Positions 8,619 through 16,497 of a DNA stretch of 64,000 bases are shown here, piece by piece; positions within the stretch are counted from its first letter, which is position 1, and each line of letters opens with the position of its first letter. The stretch covers positions 1,302,001 to 1,366,000 of the forward strand of contig NZ_QPES01000001.1 of the NCBI RefSeq assembly GCF_009455685.1. Reading direction: 5' to 3'. Position numbers and translations under genes: made by a program. The notes under the pieces are model-generated. The model had not been told where the DNA came from. It did no database searches and was given only the letters and a program-made list of their open reading frames with translations. The stretch comes from Paraburkholderia hayleyella. GTDB taxonomy: Bacteria; Pseudomonadota; Gammaproteobacteria; Burkholderiales; Burkholderiaceae.

Positions 8619-9572
8619 ATGCGGATTGCTGTAACAGGGGCTAATGGGTTTATCGGCCGTGCTCTTGGTCAGGTGTTGTGCGAGGCCGGCCATGAGGTGA
8701 CCGGGCTGGTGCGGCGCCAGGGCGGGTGCGCCGGGCCGGTGCGCGAATGCCTGATTGCCGACGATGATTTTGTGAGCCTGGCCGAGGGCATGCCGTTCTT
8801 CGGGCCGTGTGAGGTGGTCGTTCATCTGGCGGCGCGGGTTCATGTGATGCGCGATGCCGCGCTTGATCCACTCGCGGCCTACCGGGCAGCCAATGTTGCT
8901 GGCGCGCTCAATGTTGCCCGGGCTGCGCGCCGCTCGGGCGCGCAGCGCCTGATCTTCGTCAGCAGTGTCAAGGCGCTGGGCGATGTCGAGCCCGGCCATC
9001 CGTGGCGCGAAGACGATCGTCCGGCTCCTGCCGATCCTTATGGCATTTCGAAACATGAGGCGGAGCAGGCTTTGCTGGCGTTTGGCGAGGCGCAGGGTCT
9101 GGAGGTGGTGATCGTGCGTCCGCCACTGGTCTATGGGCCGGGGGTGCGCGCCAATTTTCGCGGGTTAATGGCAGCGGTGGCGCACGGTATTCCGTTGCCG
9201 CTGGGCGCGGTGAGCGCGCAACGCAGCATGGTCTACGCGGGCAATCTGGCCGATGCGATGGGTTTTTTGGCGCAACGTTCCACTTCCGTGGCAGGCATCT
9301 GGCATGTCAGCGATGGCGACGATCTGACGGTGACCGAACTGGTGCGCGCGTTGGGTGTCGCGCTGGGGCGTCCCGCGCGTCTGCTGCCCGTGCCCCCTGG
9401 ATGGCTGCGTGGCATTGGGCGGCTAAGCGGCAAAACGGCGCAAATCGAGCGCCTCACAAACGCGCTGCGCATTGATAGCAGCCGCTTGCGCGAGACCTTG
9501 GGCTGGACCCCGCCGTGGTCGGTGACACAAGGCCTGGCTGCGACCGCGCGTGATTTCAGGGAGGCGCGTTGA
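8619..9572 (+). CDS. NAD-dependent epimerase/dehydratase (WbpV-like 4-ketoreductase)
   Basis: A 317-residue extended SDR protein. The ATG at 8619 gives MRIAVTGANGFIGRAL, the NAD-binding glycine motif at the extreme N-terminus, and has a purine-rich GGGGGAGA upstream. An upstream in-frame extension is rejected because it runs through the terminator. Further features are HLAARVHVM, the active-site VSSVKALG, and DPYGISKHEAE (Y-x3-K). Between a WbpM dehydratase and a WbpL transferase, the likely role is reducing the 4-keto intermediate to UDP-QuiNAc or UDP-FucNAc, as WbpV does in Pseudomonas O6. The product stereochemistry cannot be read from sequence. It ends one base before the next start, so the two are translationally linked. 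Confidence 0.85.
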   Translation: MRIAVTGANGFIGRALGQVLCEAGHEVTGLVRRQGGCAGPVRECLIADDDFVSLAEGMPFFGPCEVVVHLAARVHVMRDAALDPLAAYRAANVAGALNVARAARRSGAQRLIFVSSVKALGDVEPGHPWREDDRPAPADPYGISKHEAEQALLAFGEAQGLEVVIVRPPLVYGPGVRANFRGLMAAVAHGIPLPLGAVSAQRSMVYAGNLADAMGFLAQRSTSVAGIWHVSDGDDLTVTELVRALGVALGRPARLLPVPPGWLRGIGRLSGKTAQIERLTNALRIDSSRLRETLGWTPPWSVTQGLAATARDFREAR

Positions 9573-9573
9573 G

Positions 9574-10571
9574 ATGCTCTCGTCCAGTCTGATTCCCTTG
9601 TTTGGGACAGCGCTGTTGGCCGCGGCGCTGAGTTTTCTCCTCTTGCTGACCTTGCTGCGCACGGGCTGGGCCTGGGCGCTGGCGGTGGATATGCCGAATC
9701 ACCGTTCGCTGCATGTGCGGCCTGTGCCGCGGGTCGGCGGTTGGGGCGTGCTGCCTGTCACGCTGTTGTTCATCGCGCTGGATGCGCCCGCCTTGTACGG
9801 GATCGGGCTCGCGGCGTTGCTGCTGGGCGCGGTCTCGCAGATCGACGATCGGCGCGGCCTGTCGGCGCGCGTGCGTTTTGCGGCGCATGTGGTGGCTGTG
9901 GCTATCGCCATCGTGACGGGCTCGGTGGATCTCGCCTGGTGGTGGGCGCTGGTGCTGGGTGTGGCGCTGGTCTGGCTGGTGAACCTGTACAACTTCATGG
10001 ACGGGGTGAATGGCCTCGCCGGGGGATGACGGTCATCGGCTTTGCCACGTATGCGCTGGCGGCCGGGCCCGCGCAACCACAACTGATGCTGGTCTGTGCT
10101 GCCGTGGCGGGGGCCGGGTTGGGTTTTCTCGTGCTGAATTTTTCGCCTGCGCGTATTTTTTTAGGCGATGCGGGGTCGATTCCGCTGGGCTTTCTTGCGG
10201 GCGCGCTGGGGTTTTGGGGCTGGCAGCATGGCGCGTGGCCGCTGTGGTTTCCTGCGCTGGTGTTTGCGCCGTTTATCGCCGACGCCAGCGTGACACTGTT
10301 GCGCCGCCTCGCGCGCGGCGAGCGCTTTTGGCAGGCGCACCGCGAACATTACTACCAGCGTCTGGTGCAAATGGGCCATACGCATGGGCAGGTGGCATTG
10401 CGGTACTACGTGCTGATGCTGGGCGGCGCGGGGGTGGCATGGCTGGCGTGGTCAGCGCCTGCTGCGTTGCAGTGGGTCTTGCTGGCGCTGTGGTACGGCG
10501 TGCTGGCGCTAGCCGGCTGGCGCGTGGATGGCCGCTGGCGGCGGGTGGTTGAACCAACGGAAAAGGAATAA
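9574..10571 (+). pseudogene. WbpL-like initiating sugar-phosphate transferase, frameshifted
   Basis: A polyprenyl-phosphate sugar-1-phosphate transferase (MraY/WecA family) in two frames. The first half (9574-10029) runs through NLYNFMDGVNGLAGG and then hits TGA. The second continues in another frame from MTVIGFATYALAA through FLGDAGSIPLG and the HREHYYQRL motif to 10571. The break lies in a run of five G (10021-10025); one more G would give one intact reading frame of about 330 residues. The new stop overlaps an ATG as ATGA, so coupled synthesis of two halves is conceivable. Expected role: loading the first O-antigen sugar onto undecaprenyl phosphate. An intact relative lies at 12235-13338. 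It could be a real mutation, a switch, or a sequence error. Confidence 0.88.
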
Positions 10572-10625
10572 ATGTTTGAACGGGCCTCGTGGAGTTGGGC
10601 CGCTAAAGATCAGGTCGCTACAGGT

Positions 10626-10653
10626 TTGACATATGCCAACCTATGTTTAGAAT
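10626..10653 (+). promoter_or_regulatory. Sigma-70-type promoter of the first toxin-antitoxin module
   Basis: TTGACA at 10626-10631 and TAGAAT at 10648-10653 are separated by 16 bases, a near-consensus promoter 36 bases before the antitoxin start. A weak inverted repeat ACATA-8-TATGT overlaps it and could bind the antitoxin for autoregulation. Confidence 0.7.
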
Positions 10654-10688
10654 GACGCATAAGAACGTTGACTATTCAGGAGAATGTC

Positions 10689-10952
10689 ATGCGCACTGTA
10701 TCTATTTTCAAAAATGCAAAAAACCAGGCGATACGCATCCCAAAGGATATGGAGTTTGAAGGTGTTGCCGAGCTTGAAATCAGTCGGGATGGGGATACGT
10801 TGATCCTGCGTCCAGTTCGTCCCACATGGACATCGTTTTCCAATGAGCCTGTGGCCGATCCCGATTTCCTCAGAGAGCGGCCGGATGTTCTCGACGCAGG
10901 GCGCTTTAATCTGCCCAGCGTTGACGATGTTGAAGTCGAGCCTGGCCGATGA
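10689..10952 (+). CDS. vapB: VapB-type antitoxin (AbrB/MazE fold)
   Basis: An 87-residue protein starting at ATG 10689, seven bases after CAGGAG. An in-frame extension upstream would start before the ribosome site. The N-terminal half (RTVSIFKNAKNQAIRIPKD, LEISRDGDTLILRP) is the swapped-hairpin DNA-binding domain of VapB/MazE antitoxins. The C-terminal tail (FLRERPDVLDAGRF) should wrap the toxin. It overlaps the toxin gene by ATGA and should both neutralise the PIN toxin and repress its own promoter. Base composition is lower in GC than the flanking glycan genes, consistent with acquisition. Confidence 0.88.
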   Translation: MRTVSIFKNAKNQAIRIPKDMEFEGVAELEISRDGDTLILRPVRPTWTSFSNEPVADPDFLRERPDVLDAGRFNLPSVDDVEVEPGR

Positions 10953-11374
10953 GCAAGCAGCTTTACATGCTGGACACCAACATTTGTTCATTCATCATGC
11001 GTGAGCGCTCGTCTGCTGTCCTGGCTCGCTTGCAGGCGGCTGTAGACGGGCAATCCCGGGTTGTTGTCTCGGCCATTACCTACGCCGAAATGCGTTTTGG
11101 TTCGGTTGGGAAAAAAGCTTCGCCGAAGCATTCGATTCTAGTGACGGCATTTGTGATGCGACTGGATGGCATCTTGCCGTGGGATGCCAGGGCGGTCGAT
11201 GCCACCACCGCGATTCGTTGTGACCTTTCCGCACGCGGGACGCCTATTGGTGGAAATGATTCGGCAATTGCGGGCCATGCGATGGCTGCAGGAGCCGTGC
11301 TTGTGACGAATAACACTCGGGAATTTGCGCGTGTGACCGGTTTGCGGTTTGAGGATTGGGCCGCATCGGATTGA
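10949..11374 (+). CDS. vapC: VapC-type PIN-domain ribonuclease toxin
   Basis: A 141-residue PIN-domain protein, expected to cleave RNA (often tRNA or rRNA) when its antitoxin is lost. The acidic Mg2+-binding residues are visible: Asp9 (YMLDTN), Glu47 (TYAEM) and Asp104 (GGNDSAIAGHA), with TNNTREF at about 120-126 where the fourth site lies. It overlaps vapB by four bases, giving coupled translation. All key residues are present, so it should be active. It lies directly behind the frameshifted wbpL-like gene. Confidence 0.92.
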   Translation: MSKQLYMLDTNICSFIMRERSSAVLARLQAAVDGQSRVVVSAITYAEMRFGSVGKKASPKHSILVTAFVMRLDGILPWDARAVDATTAIRCDLSARGTPIGGNDSAIAGHAMAAGAVLVTNNTREFARVTGLRFEDWAASD

Positions 11375-11440
11375 GTGTTTGTTGGCCTGATTTTGGGGTC
11401 ATCGCTAGCTACTTGTATTTTGCGGTTTGCCCTCGCATAC

Positions 11441-11460
11441 TAGCTAACTTGGATTAGCTA
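11441..11460 (+). promoter_or_regulatory. Operator candidate of the second toxin-antitoxin module
   Basis: Perfect inverted repeat TAGCTAA-CTTGGA-TTAGCTA, 16 bases before the antitoxin start and adjoining the ribosome site GGAGAAG. This placement is typical of Phd/YefM autorepression. Confidence 0.65.
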
Positions 11461-11475
11461 ATATGGAGAAGCAGC

Positions 11476-11745
11476 ATGCTCACAGTCAACATGCACGATG
11501 CGAAGTCAAAACTATCGAGCCTGGTCGAGCGGCTCGAGGTTGGTCAGGAAACGGAGGTTATCATCGCCCGCAACGGTACGCCGGTCGCCCGGCTAGTGCC
11601 GTTTTCGGCGCCTCGCCGCATCGGTGCCGCGCGGCATCTGCTCGCTGGCCTTGCGGTGCCGGATAGCGTCGAGGCGTTCAATACCGGTGACGACTCGATT
11701 GCCGCCGATTTCGACGTAAGCGCACAGCAGGGGCTAACGCCGTGA
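11476..11745 (+). CDS. Phd/YefM-family antitoxin
   Basis: An 89-residue antitoxin. MLTVNMHDAKSKLSSLVERL followed by EVIIARNGTPVARLVP is the standard Phd/YefM DNA-binding and dimerisation domain. The acidic C-terminus should bind the toxin. ATG 11476 is preceded by GGAGAAGC. It overlaps the toxin start by GTGA. It is expected to bind the adjacent palindrome and repress the pair. It is a second module immediately behind vapBC, with a different antitoxin class. Confidence 0.9.
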   Translation: MLTVNMHDAKSKLSSLVERLEVGQETEVIIARNGTPVARLVPFSAPRRIGAARHLLAGLAVPDSVEAFNTGDDSIAADFDVSAQQGLTP

Positions 11746-12131
11746 GAGTGCTGCTCGACACGCATATCGCATTGTGGGCCGCCGAAGGCGCGCCGCAACT
11801 ATCACCCCAAGCTACCCGCTTGATCGAGGATTCAGCCAATACGTTGCTGATCAGCGTCGCAGCCATCTGGGAAATCACCATCAAGCACGCAAAAGGCAAT
11901 CTGCGTGTGCATCCTCGAGATGCACGCTTGGCGTTCCGGCTGGCCGGTTTCGTCGAACTGCCGATCACCGGCGACCATACGGAGGCTGTGTCGCTGCTGC
12001 CATCCCATGTAGATCACGCTGATCCGTTCGATCGCCTGATGATTGCCCAGGCGCTGCACGAAGGGATGCCGTTGCTCAGCGCTGACCCGAAGGTATGGCG
12101 TTATCACCCGACTCTGATGTTACGGGCCTGA
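11742..12131 (+). CDS. PIN-domain toxin of the Phd-linked module
   Basis: A 129-residue PIN-domain ribonuclease starting with GTG at 11742 inside the antitoxin stop codon. Acidic residues: Asp6 (LLDTHIALW), Glu44 (IWEITIK), Asp94/Asp97 (HADPFDRLMIAQA) and Asp115 (SADPKV). This subgroup (LLDTHxxLW ... DPFDRxLxAQA) pairs regularly with Phd-type antitoxins. It is the last + strand gene before the convergent glycan operon; no terminator is obvious in the 103 bases that follow. Confidence 0.92.
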   Translation: MRVLLDTHIALWAAEGAPQLSPQATRLIEDSANTLLISVAAIWEITIKHAKGNLRVHPRDARLAFRLAGFVELPITGDHTEAVSLLPSHVDHADPFDRLMIAQALHEGMPLLSADPKVWRYHPTLMLRA

Positions 12132-12234
12132 TGGCTAGAACTCTCTCCAGCTCCGCACGAATCACGTGATAGCGCGATGACGAAGCCACCCGCGCTCCCG
12201 CAACAGCCCGGTTTCTCCTCACCCAACCTTCTTC

Positions 12235-13338
12235 TCAAGACCTCCCCCTCCGGCGCACGACCATCCAGCGTGGCGACCTGAAGCGCACGATGCTCAGGTA
12301 AAGCCACACATACGTCAGCGCAAACACCACGACAAAGCAGAAAAGATGCAGCGTATGGCGCCAGAAGAGTGTCGCCGGAACCACCGCGACGAGGCAGAGC
12401 AGCCATAAATACGGTGACGTGAGCGAGTTGCGCCGCGTCAGCTCACGCGCCGTGCGCGAGCCCACCACCCAGCGCATCAGCCGCTTGTAGACCAGCATAT
12501 GCAGATGCACGCCATCAGGTATGCCAGGCGAGATGCCTCGCACGAACTTCTTGCGATAAATCGAAAAGCAGGTCTCGAAGATCGGATACATGAACAGCAA
12601 GACGGGATACCAGGCCGAAACTTCCGGATTGCGCATCACGAGCAGGATCGAGAGTTCGGCCAGCATGAAGCCGATAAAGTACGCCCCCCCATCGCCGAGA
12701 AAAATCAGCCCGGCCGGAAAATTCCAGATAAAAAATCCCAGCACCGCACCCATCATGATGAGCGAGGCGGACAGCACGACTGCGTCCGACACCTGAAACG
12801 CGACATAGGCCAGCGAGGCGAACATCATCAGCGCGACCATCGCGGCGAGCCCGTTAAAGCCGTCGATGATATTGACCGCATTGGCGAGCGCCGCTACCGC
12901 GAGCACGGTCACGGCGAACGCAATGACGGGGTAGGTCAGCAGGAAGTCGAGAGGCGGCACGCTGATGCGCGTGACGCTGATCTGCAGCATGAAGTAGGCG
13001 AGGGCCGCTGCCGCCATCGTGCAGAGCAGCCGCGTGAGCGGCGAGACTTTCTTGGTCAGGTCTTCGCTCAGCCCTGAGGCAAAGGCGGGCAGCCCGCAAG
13101 CGCTGAGCCCGAGAATACCGCCCGCGACCACGGGATAGGTGCCGTACAGGGAGAGCGTCGAGACGACGAGCCCGAACACGATGCCGACTCCGCCAATACG
13201 CGGCACAGGGCGCGCGTGGAATTTCTGCACCCCGGCCAGATCCGCATCGGTCGAGAATTTTTCATGCACGTGTGCGTAGCGCACGATCAGCAGCGTGATT
13301 GTCAGCGAAACGATGAAGCCAAGTGCAAAACTGAGCAT
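12235..13338 (-). CDS. WecA-like undecaprenyl-phosphate sugar-1-phosphate transferase
   Basis: A 367-residue integral membrane protein with about ten helices, of the MraY/WecA family. Motifs: ARPVPRIGG near the N-terminus, the catalytic NAVNIIDGFNGLA, FLGDGGAYFIGF, and GVHLHMLVYKRLM (the HxH loop). It should transfer a HexNAc-1-phosphate to undecaprenyl phosphate on the inner face of the membrane, starting O-antigen or other glycan assembly. It is the last gene of the wzx-GT2-GT4-galE run. It is intact, unlike the WbpL-like gene 1.7 kb away, and could provide the initiating step alone. Which HexNAc it uses is unknown. Confidence 0.88.
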   Translation of the reverse strand: MLSFALGFIVSLTITLLIVRYAHVHEKFSTDADLAGVQKFHARPVPRIGGVGIVFGLVVSTLSLYGTYPVVAGGILGLSACGLPAFASGLSEDLTKKVSPLTRLLCTMAAAALAYFMLQISVTRISVPPLDFLLTYPVIAFAVTVLAVAALANAVNIIDGFNGLAAMVALMMFASLAYVAFQVSDAVVLSASLIMMGAVLGFFIWNFPAGLIFLGDGGAYFIGFMLAELSILLVMRNPEVSAWYPVLLFMYPIFETCFSIYRKKFVRGISPGIPDGVHLHMLVYKRLMRWVVGSRTARELTRRNSLTSPYLWLLCLVAVVPATLFWRHTLHLFCFVVVFALTYVWLYLSIVRFRSPRWMVVRRRGRS

Positions 13339-13365
13339 GAAGATGACCGGAAAATTGACCGCGGT

Positions 13366-14400
13366 TTATATAAAGCCGTGTGGATTCGACGATTGCCAGC
13401 GCCAGTGGTCAGCGCACATTTGTTCGAGATCGCAGGTGGCGCGCCAGCCTAGCAGATGCCACGCGGCGCTGGGGTCGGCATAGCATGAGGCGATGTCGCC
13501 TGGCCGGCGCGCCACGATCTCGTAGGGCACCGCGCGGCCGGAGGCCTGTTCGAAGGCGCGCACCACGTCGAGCACGCTGTAGCCGCGCCCTGTTCCCAGG
13601 TTGACGACGAAGCTCGCATCGCGCTGCGTGAGCGCATCGAGCGCGATTAAATGTCCGCGCGCCAGATCGCTCACGTGAATGTAATCGCGTACACCCGTGC
13701 CATCTGGCGTGGCGTAATCGCCGCCAAAAATACGCAGCCGCTCCCGCGTGCCCAGCGCCACTTGCGCGACGTAGGGCATCAGATTGTTGGGCACGCCCGT
13801 CGGGTTCTCGCCGATCAGCCCGCTGGCGTGCGCGCCGACCGGATTGAAATAACGCAGCGTGGCGATACGCCATGTCTCATCGGCGCTTTGAACGTCGCGC
13901 AGAATCTGCTCGGCCATCAGCTTGGTCTGGCCGTAAGGGTTGGTGGCGCTGAGCGGGAACGATTCATCGATCGGTGAGCGTTGCGGCACGCCATACACGG
14001 TGGCCGACGAGCTAAACACCAGATGCCGCAGCGCCTGCGAGCGCATGACGTCGAGCAGTACCAGCAGGCTATCGAGATTGTTGCGGTAATACTCGAGCGG
14101 CTGGGCGACCGAATCGCCGACCGCCTTGAGCGCCGCGAAATGGATCACCGCCGTGAGCGGATGCTGCGCGAAGATGTGCCGCAGCGCGGCTTCGTCGCGC
14201 ACATCGGCGGCATAAAACGTCAGCTTTTTGCCGCTGATCTGTTCGACGCGTTTGAGTGCTTCGCGCTGGCTATTCACCAGATTGTCGATGACGACGACCT
14301 CATAGCCGCCCGCGAGCAGCTCGACACAGGTATGCGAGCCAATATAGCCCGCGCCGCCTGTCACTAACACTGTGCCCCGGTTCTTGCCTGTCATGGTCAT
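13366..14400 (-). CDS. galE: UDP-glucose 4-epimerase
   Basis: A 344-residue extended SDR enzyme interconverting UDP-glucose and UDP-galactose (possibly also the GlcNAc/GalNAc pair). NAD motif VTGGAGYIGSHT, the FAALKAVGDSV segment, FSSSATVYG and NPYGQTKLMAEQ (Y-x3-K), and RYFNPVGAH are all canonical. Length is normal. ATG 14400 has AGGA eight bases upstream. It sits 14 bases after the GT4 stop and 27 bases before the WecA-like start, so it is part of one operon. It probably supplies galactose-type donors for this locus. Confidence 0.95.
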   Translation of the reverse strand: MTMTGKNRGTVLVTGGAGYIGSHTCVELLAGGYEVVVIDNLVNSQREALKRVEQISGKKLTFYAADVRDEAALRHIFAQHPLTAVIHFAALKAVGDSVAQPLEYYRNNLDSLLVLLDVMRSQALRHLVFSSSATVYGVPQRSPIDESFPLSATNPYGQTKLMAEQILRDVQSADETWRIATLRYFNPVGAHASGLIGENPTGVPNNLMPYVAQVALGTRERLRIFGGDYATPDGTGVRDYIHVSDLARGHLIALDALTQRDASFVVNLGTGRGYSVLDVVRAFEQASGRAVPYEIVARRPGDIASCYADPSAAWHLLGWRATCDLEQMCADHWRWQSSNPHGFI

Positions 14401-14414
14401 GCTGGATTCCTGTC

Positions 14415-15578
14415 TCAGGGTTGGAGTGAGATGGCGCTTACGCGCTCGATCAGCGCCAGATAGCGGGCAATCACGTCGCGCTCGTCGAACTCGGCGCTGA
14501 CTTTTTGCCGGCCGCGCTCGGCCATCTGCTGCCGTGCCGCGTCATCGAGTTCGAGTATGCGCGTGAGGGCCGCCGCGAGGCTATTGGCATCGCGCGCGGC
14601 GCACAGAAAGCCATTCACGCCATCCTCGACGACATCGCGGCAGCCTGGCACATCGGTAGCGACGATGGGCCGGCCTATCGCCGCGGCTTCGAGCAGCGTG
14701 CGGGGCACGCCTTCACGGTACGACGGCAGCACGACGCAACTGGCGGCGGTGATCGCGGGCCGCACATCATCGGCTTCACCGAGGTAATCGATGACGCCTT
14801 CGTGTTCCCAGGTCGCAACGTTGGCCCGGCTAATCGCGCTGGGGTTGGCGACATCCGTTGGCCCCAGCAACTGAAAGCGCGCATGCGGATAGCGCGCGCG
14901 CAACTGGCGCGCGGCAGCGACGTATTCGGCCACGCCCTTGTCCCAGAGCAAGCGCCCGATCAGCACAAAAACAAAGGGTGCAGGCGGCGCAGAGGGGGGG
15001 AGTGGGCAAAATGCGAAATGCTCGAGATCGACCCCTTCGCCATGCAGCAGTTGCGCACGCTCGGGATGCACGAGCAGTTTCTGGGCCAGAAAGGTGGCCT
15101 GATCATCCTGATTCAGAAACCAGATTTCGCGCGGAAACCGAAATGCAAAACGATAGAGCCGCCGCGCGAAGCGCGCGGTGCGCCCGGACTGGATGAATGC
15201 ATAACCGAGCCCGGTCGTCACCGCGACCGATGGCACGCGTGCGAGCCAGGCAGCAATCGAGCCATAGATATTCGGCTTGATGGTGTAATGGAACACAAGC
15301 TGCGGCCGGAGCGCGCGGTAACGCCGATATAGCGCGCCCAGCGTGCGCAGGTCGGCCAGCGGATTGGTCCCTTGGGCGGCGAGCGGCAGCGCGATGCAAT
15401 GGCAACCCATCGCGCGCAGCGGCTCGAACGCGCGATCGGGTGGCGCGAGCACCGTGACTTCGACGCCGCGCGCGAGCAGCGTGCGGATCAAGCCGTGGCG
15501 GTAGGTGTGAATGGCCCATGCGGTGTTGCACACGAGGCTGATGCGAAGTCTGGAAGCAGGCTTGGAAGTGGAAGTCAT
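14415..15578 (-). CDS. Glycosyltransferase family 4 (O-antigen locus)
   Basis: A 387-residue GT-B glycosyltransferase. The ATG at 15578 (MTSTSKPASRLRISLV) is chosen because an in-frame ATG at 15677 would overlap the upstream GT2 gene; neither has a clear ribosome site. N-terminal half: HTYRHGLIRTLLARGVEV and FHYTIKPNIYGS, the latter typical of WbpH/PssE-like transferases of O-antigen loci. C-terminal donor half: SYREGVPRTLLEAAAIGRPIVATDVPGCRD. It contains an intact run of seven G on the + strand (14994-15000). Likely adds one sugar of the repeat unit; linkage unknown. Confidence 0.87.
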   Translation of the reverse strand: MTSTSKPASRLRISLVCNTAWAIHTYRHGLIRTLLARGVEVTVLAPPDRAFEPLRAMGCHCIALPLAAQGTNPLADLRTLGALYRRYRALRPQLVFHYTIKPNIYGSIAAWLARVPSVAVTTGLGYAFIQSGRTARFARRLYRFAFRFPREIWFLNQDDQATFLAQKLLVHPERAQLLHGEGVDLEHFAFCPLPPSAPPAPFVFVLIGRLLWDKGVAEYVAAARQLRARYPHARFQLLGPTDVANPSAISRANVATWEHEGVIDYLGEADDVRPAITAASCVVLPSYREGVPRTLLEAAAIGRPIVATDVPGCRDVVEDGVNGFLCAARDANSLAAALTRILELDDAARQQMAERGRQKVSAEFDERDVIARYLALIERVSAISLQP

Positions 15579-15630
15579 ACGAAGCCATGAAGAAGGAGAG
15601 GGCCGAAGGCGAAAAACGCCAGGCGTCAGG

Positions 15631-16497
15631 TTAGCGGCGCGTGCCTCGCGCGGCGAAAAGCCGACGCTTGAGGCCACGCAGCAGGCGATAGGGAATGACC
15701 AGATGCAGCAGGTTTTTCATCAGGCCGAGCCAGTCATAAGGATTCTTGACATTGAAGTAACGCAGTTGCAACTGCAGGGTGGAACACACCTGGCGGCGAC
15801 GCTTCGTGGCGCTGATGCCGCCTTCGTTGAGTTCGTAATACACCCCCGTGTGCGCCAGATTAGCGCAGTCGTAACGCGTCATCAGCCGCAAGAACAAATC
15901 GAGATCTTCGGCGGCGCGATACCGCGCCTGGTAATTGCCGACGGCGAGCACCGCGTCGATGCGCAGCATCATCGACGGATGCACGAAGCAACTCCGCATG
16001 AAGCGCAGGCGGCGGATGGCGTCGGGCGTGGTGGGCGGCATCAGCATGAAGAGCGGCTGGCCCGCTGGCGTGACCACCTGAGCCCACATGCCGAGCCCTG
16101 CCACCTGCGGCTGGGCCTCGAGATAAGCGCGCTGCTGCGCGAGCCGTTGCGGCACGGCGAGGTCGCCCGCATCAATGCGCGCAGCGTAGCGGTAGCCGCG
16201 TGCGGCGAGCGCTTCGATGCCTCGTTGCAAGGCTCGCTCGATGCCACCGTTTTGCGCCAGCCGCAGCACTTCGATGCGCATGCCCGGCCGTGTGGGCGCT
16301 TGCAGTGGCGGGGTGCTGCCATCGTCGACCAGCAGCACGTCGAACGATGCGTTTTCGCTAAAGGATGCGAGGGTGCGTTCGACTTCAGCCTGGCCATTGA
16401 AGGCGGGCATGAGCACAGCGACATCGGCCAGTGGCGAAGTTTCAGTGTTCATCGCCGTCATGGATGTGACCGGTGCGCGAGCGGAAAGGGACGTCAT
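15631..16497 (-). CDS. Glycosyltransferase family 2
   Basis: A 288-residue GT-A transferase. The start at ATG 16497 overlaps the wzx stop by ATGA. Longer in-frame starts would lie inside wzx. Motifs: VLMPAFNGQAEVERTL, VDDGSTPP, then RIDAGDLAVPQRL (metal/nucleotide site) and AEDLDLFLRL (catalytic ED). The C-terminal helix region (KNLLHLVIPYRLLRGLKRRL) is basic and may touch the membrane. It should add a sugar to the lipid-linked O-unit in the cytoplasm. Confidence 0.88.
   Translation of the reverse strand: MTSLSARAPVTSMTAMNTETSPLADVAVLMPAFNGQAEVERTLASFSENASFDVLLVDDGSTPPLQAPTRPGMRIEVLRLAQNGGIERALQRGIEALAARGYRYAARIDAGDLAVPQRLAQQRAYLEAQPQVAGLGMWAQVVTPAGQPLFMLMPPTTPDAIRRLRFMRSCFVHPSMMLRIDAVLAVGNYQARYRAAEDLDLFLRLMTRYDCANLAHTGVYYELNEGGISATKRRRQVCSTLQLQLRYFNVKNPYDWLGLMKNLLHLVIPYRLLRGLKRRLFAARGTRR

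Noticed and set aside
10010..10552. 180-residue ORF on +
   Set aside because: Third frame over the WbpL-like C-terminal half; no family features, unlike the frame with FLGDAGS.
12499..13077. 192-residue His/Arg/Asp-rich ORF on +
   Set aside because: Antisense to the WecA-like gene with typical shadow composition.
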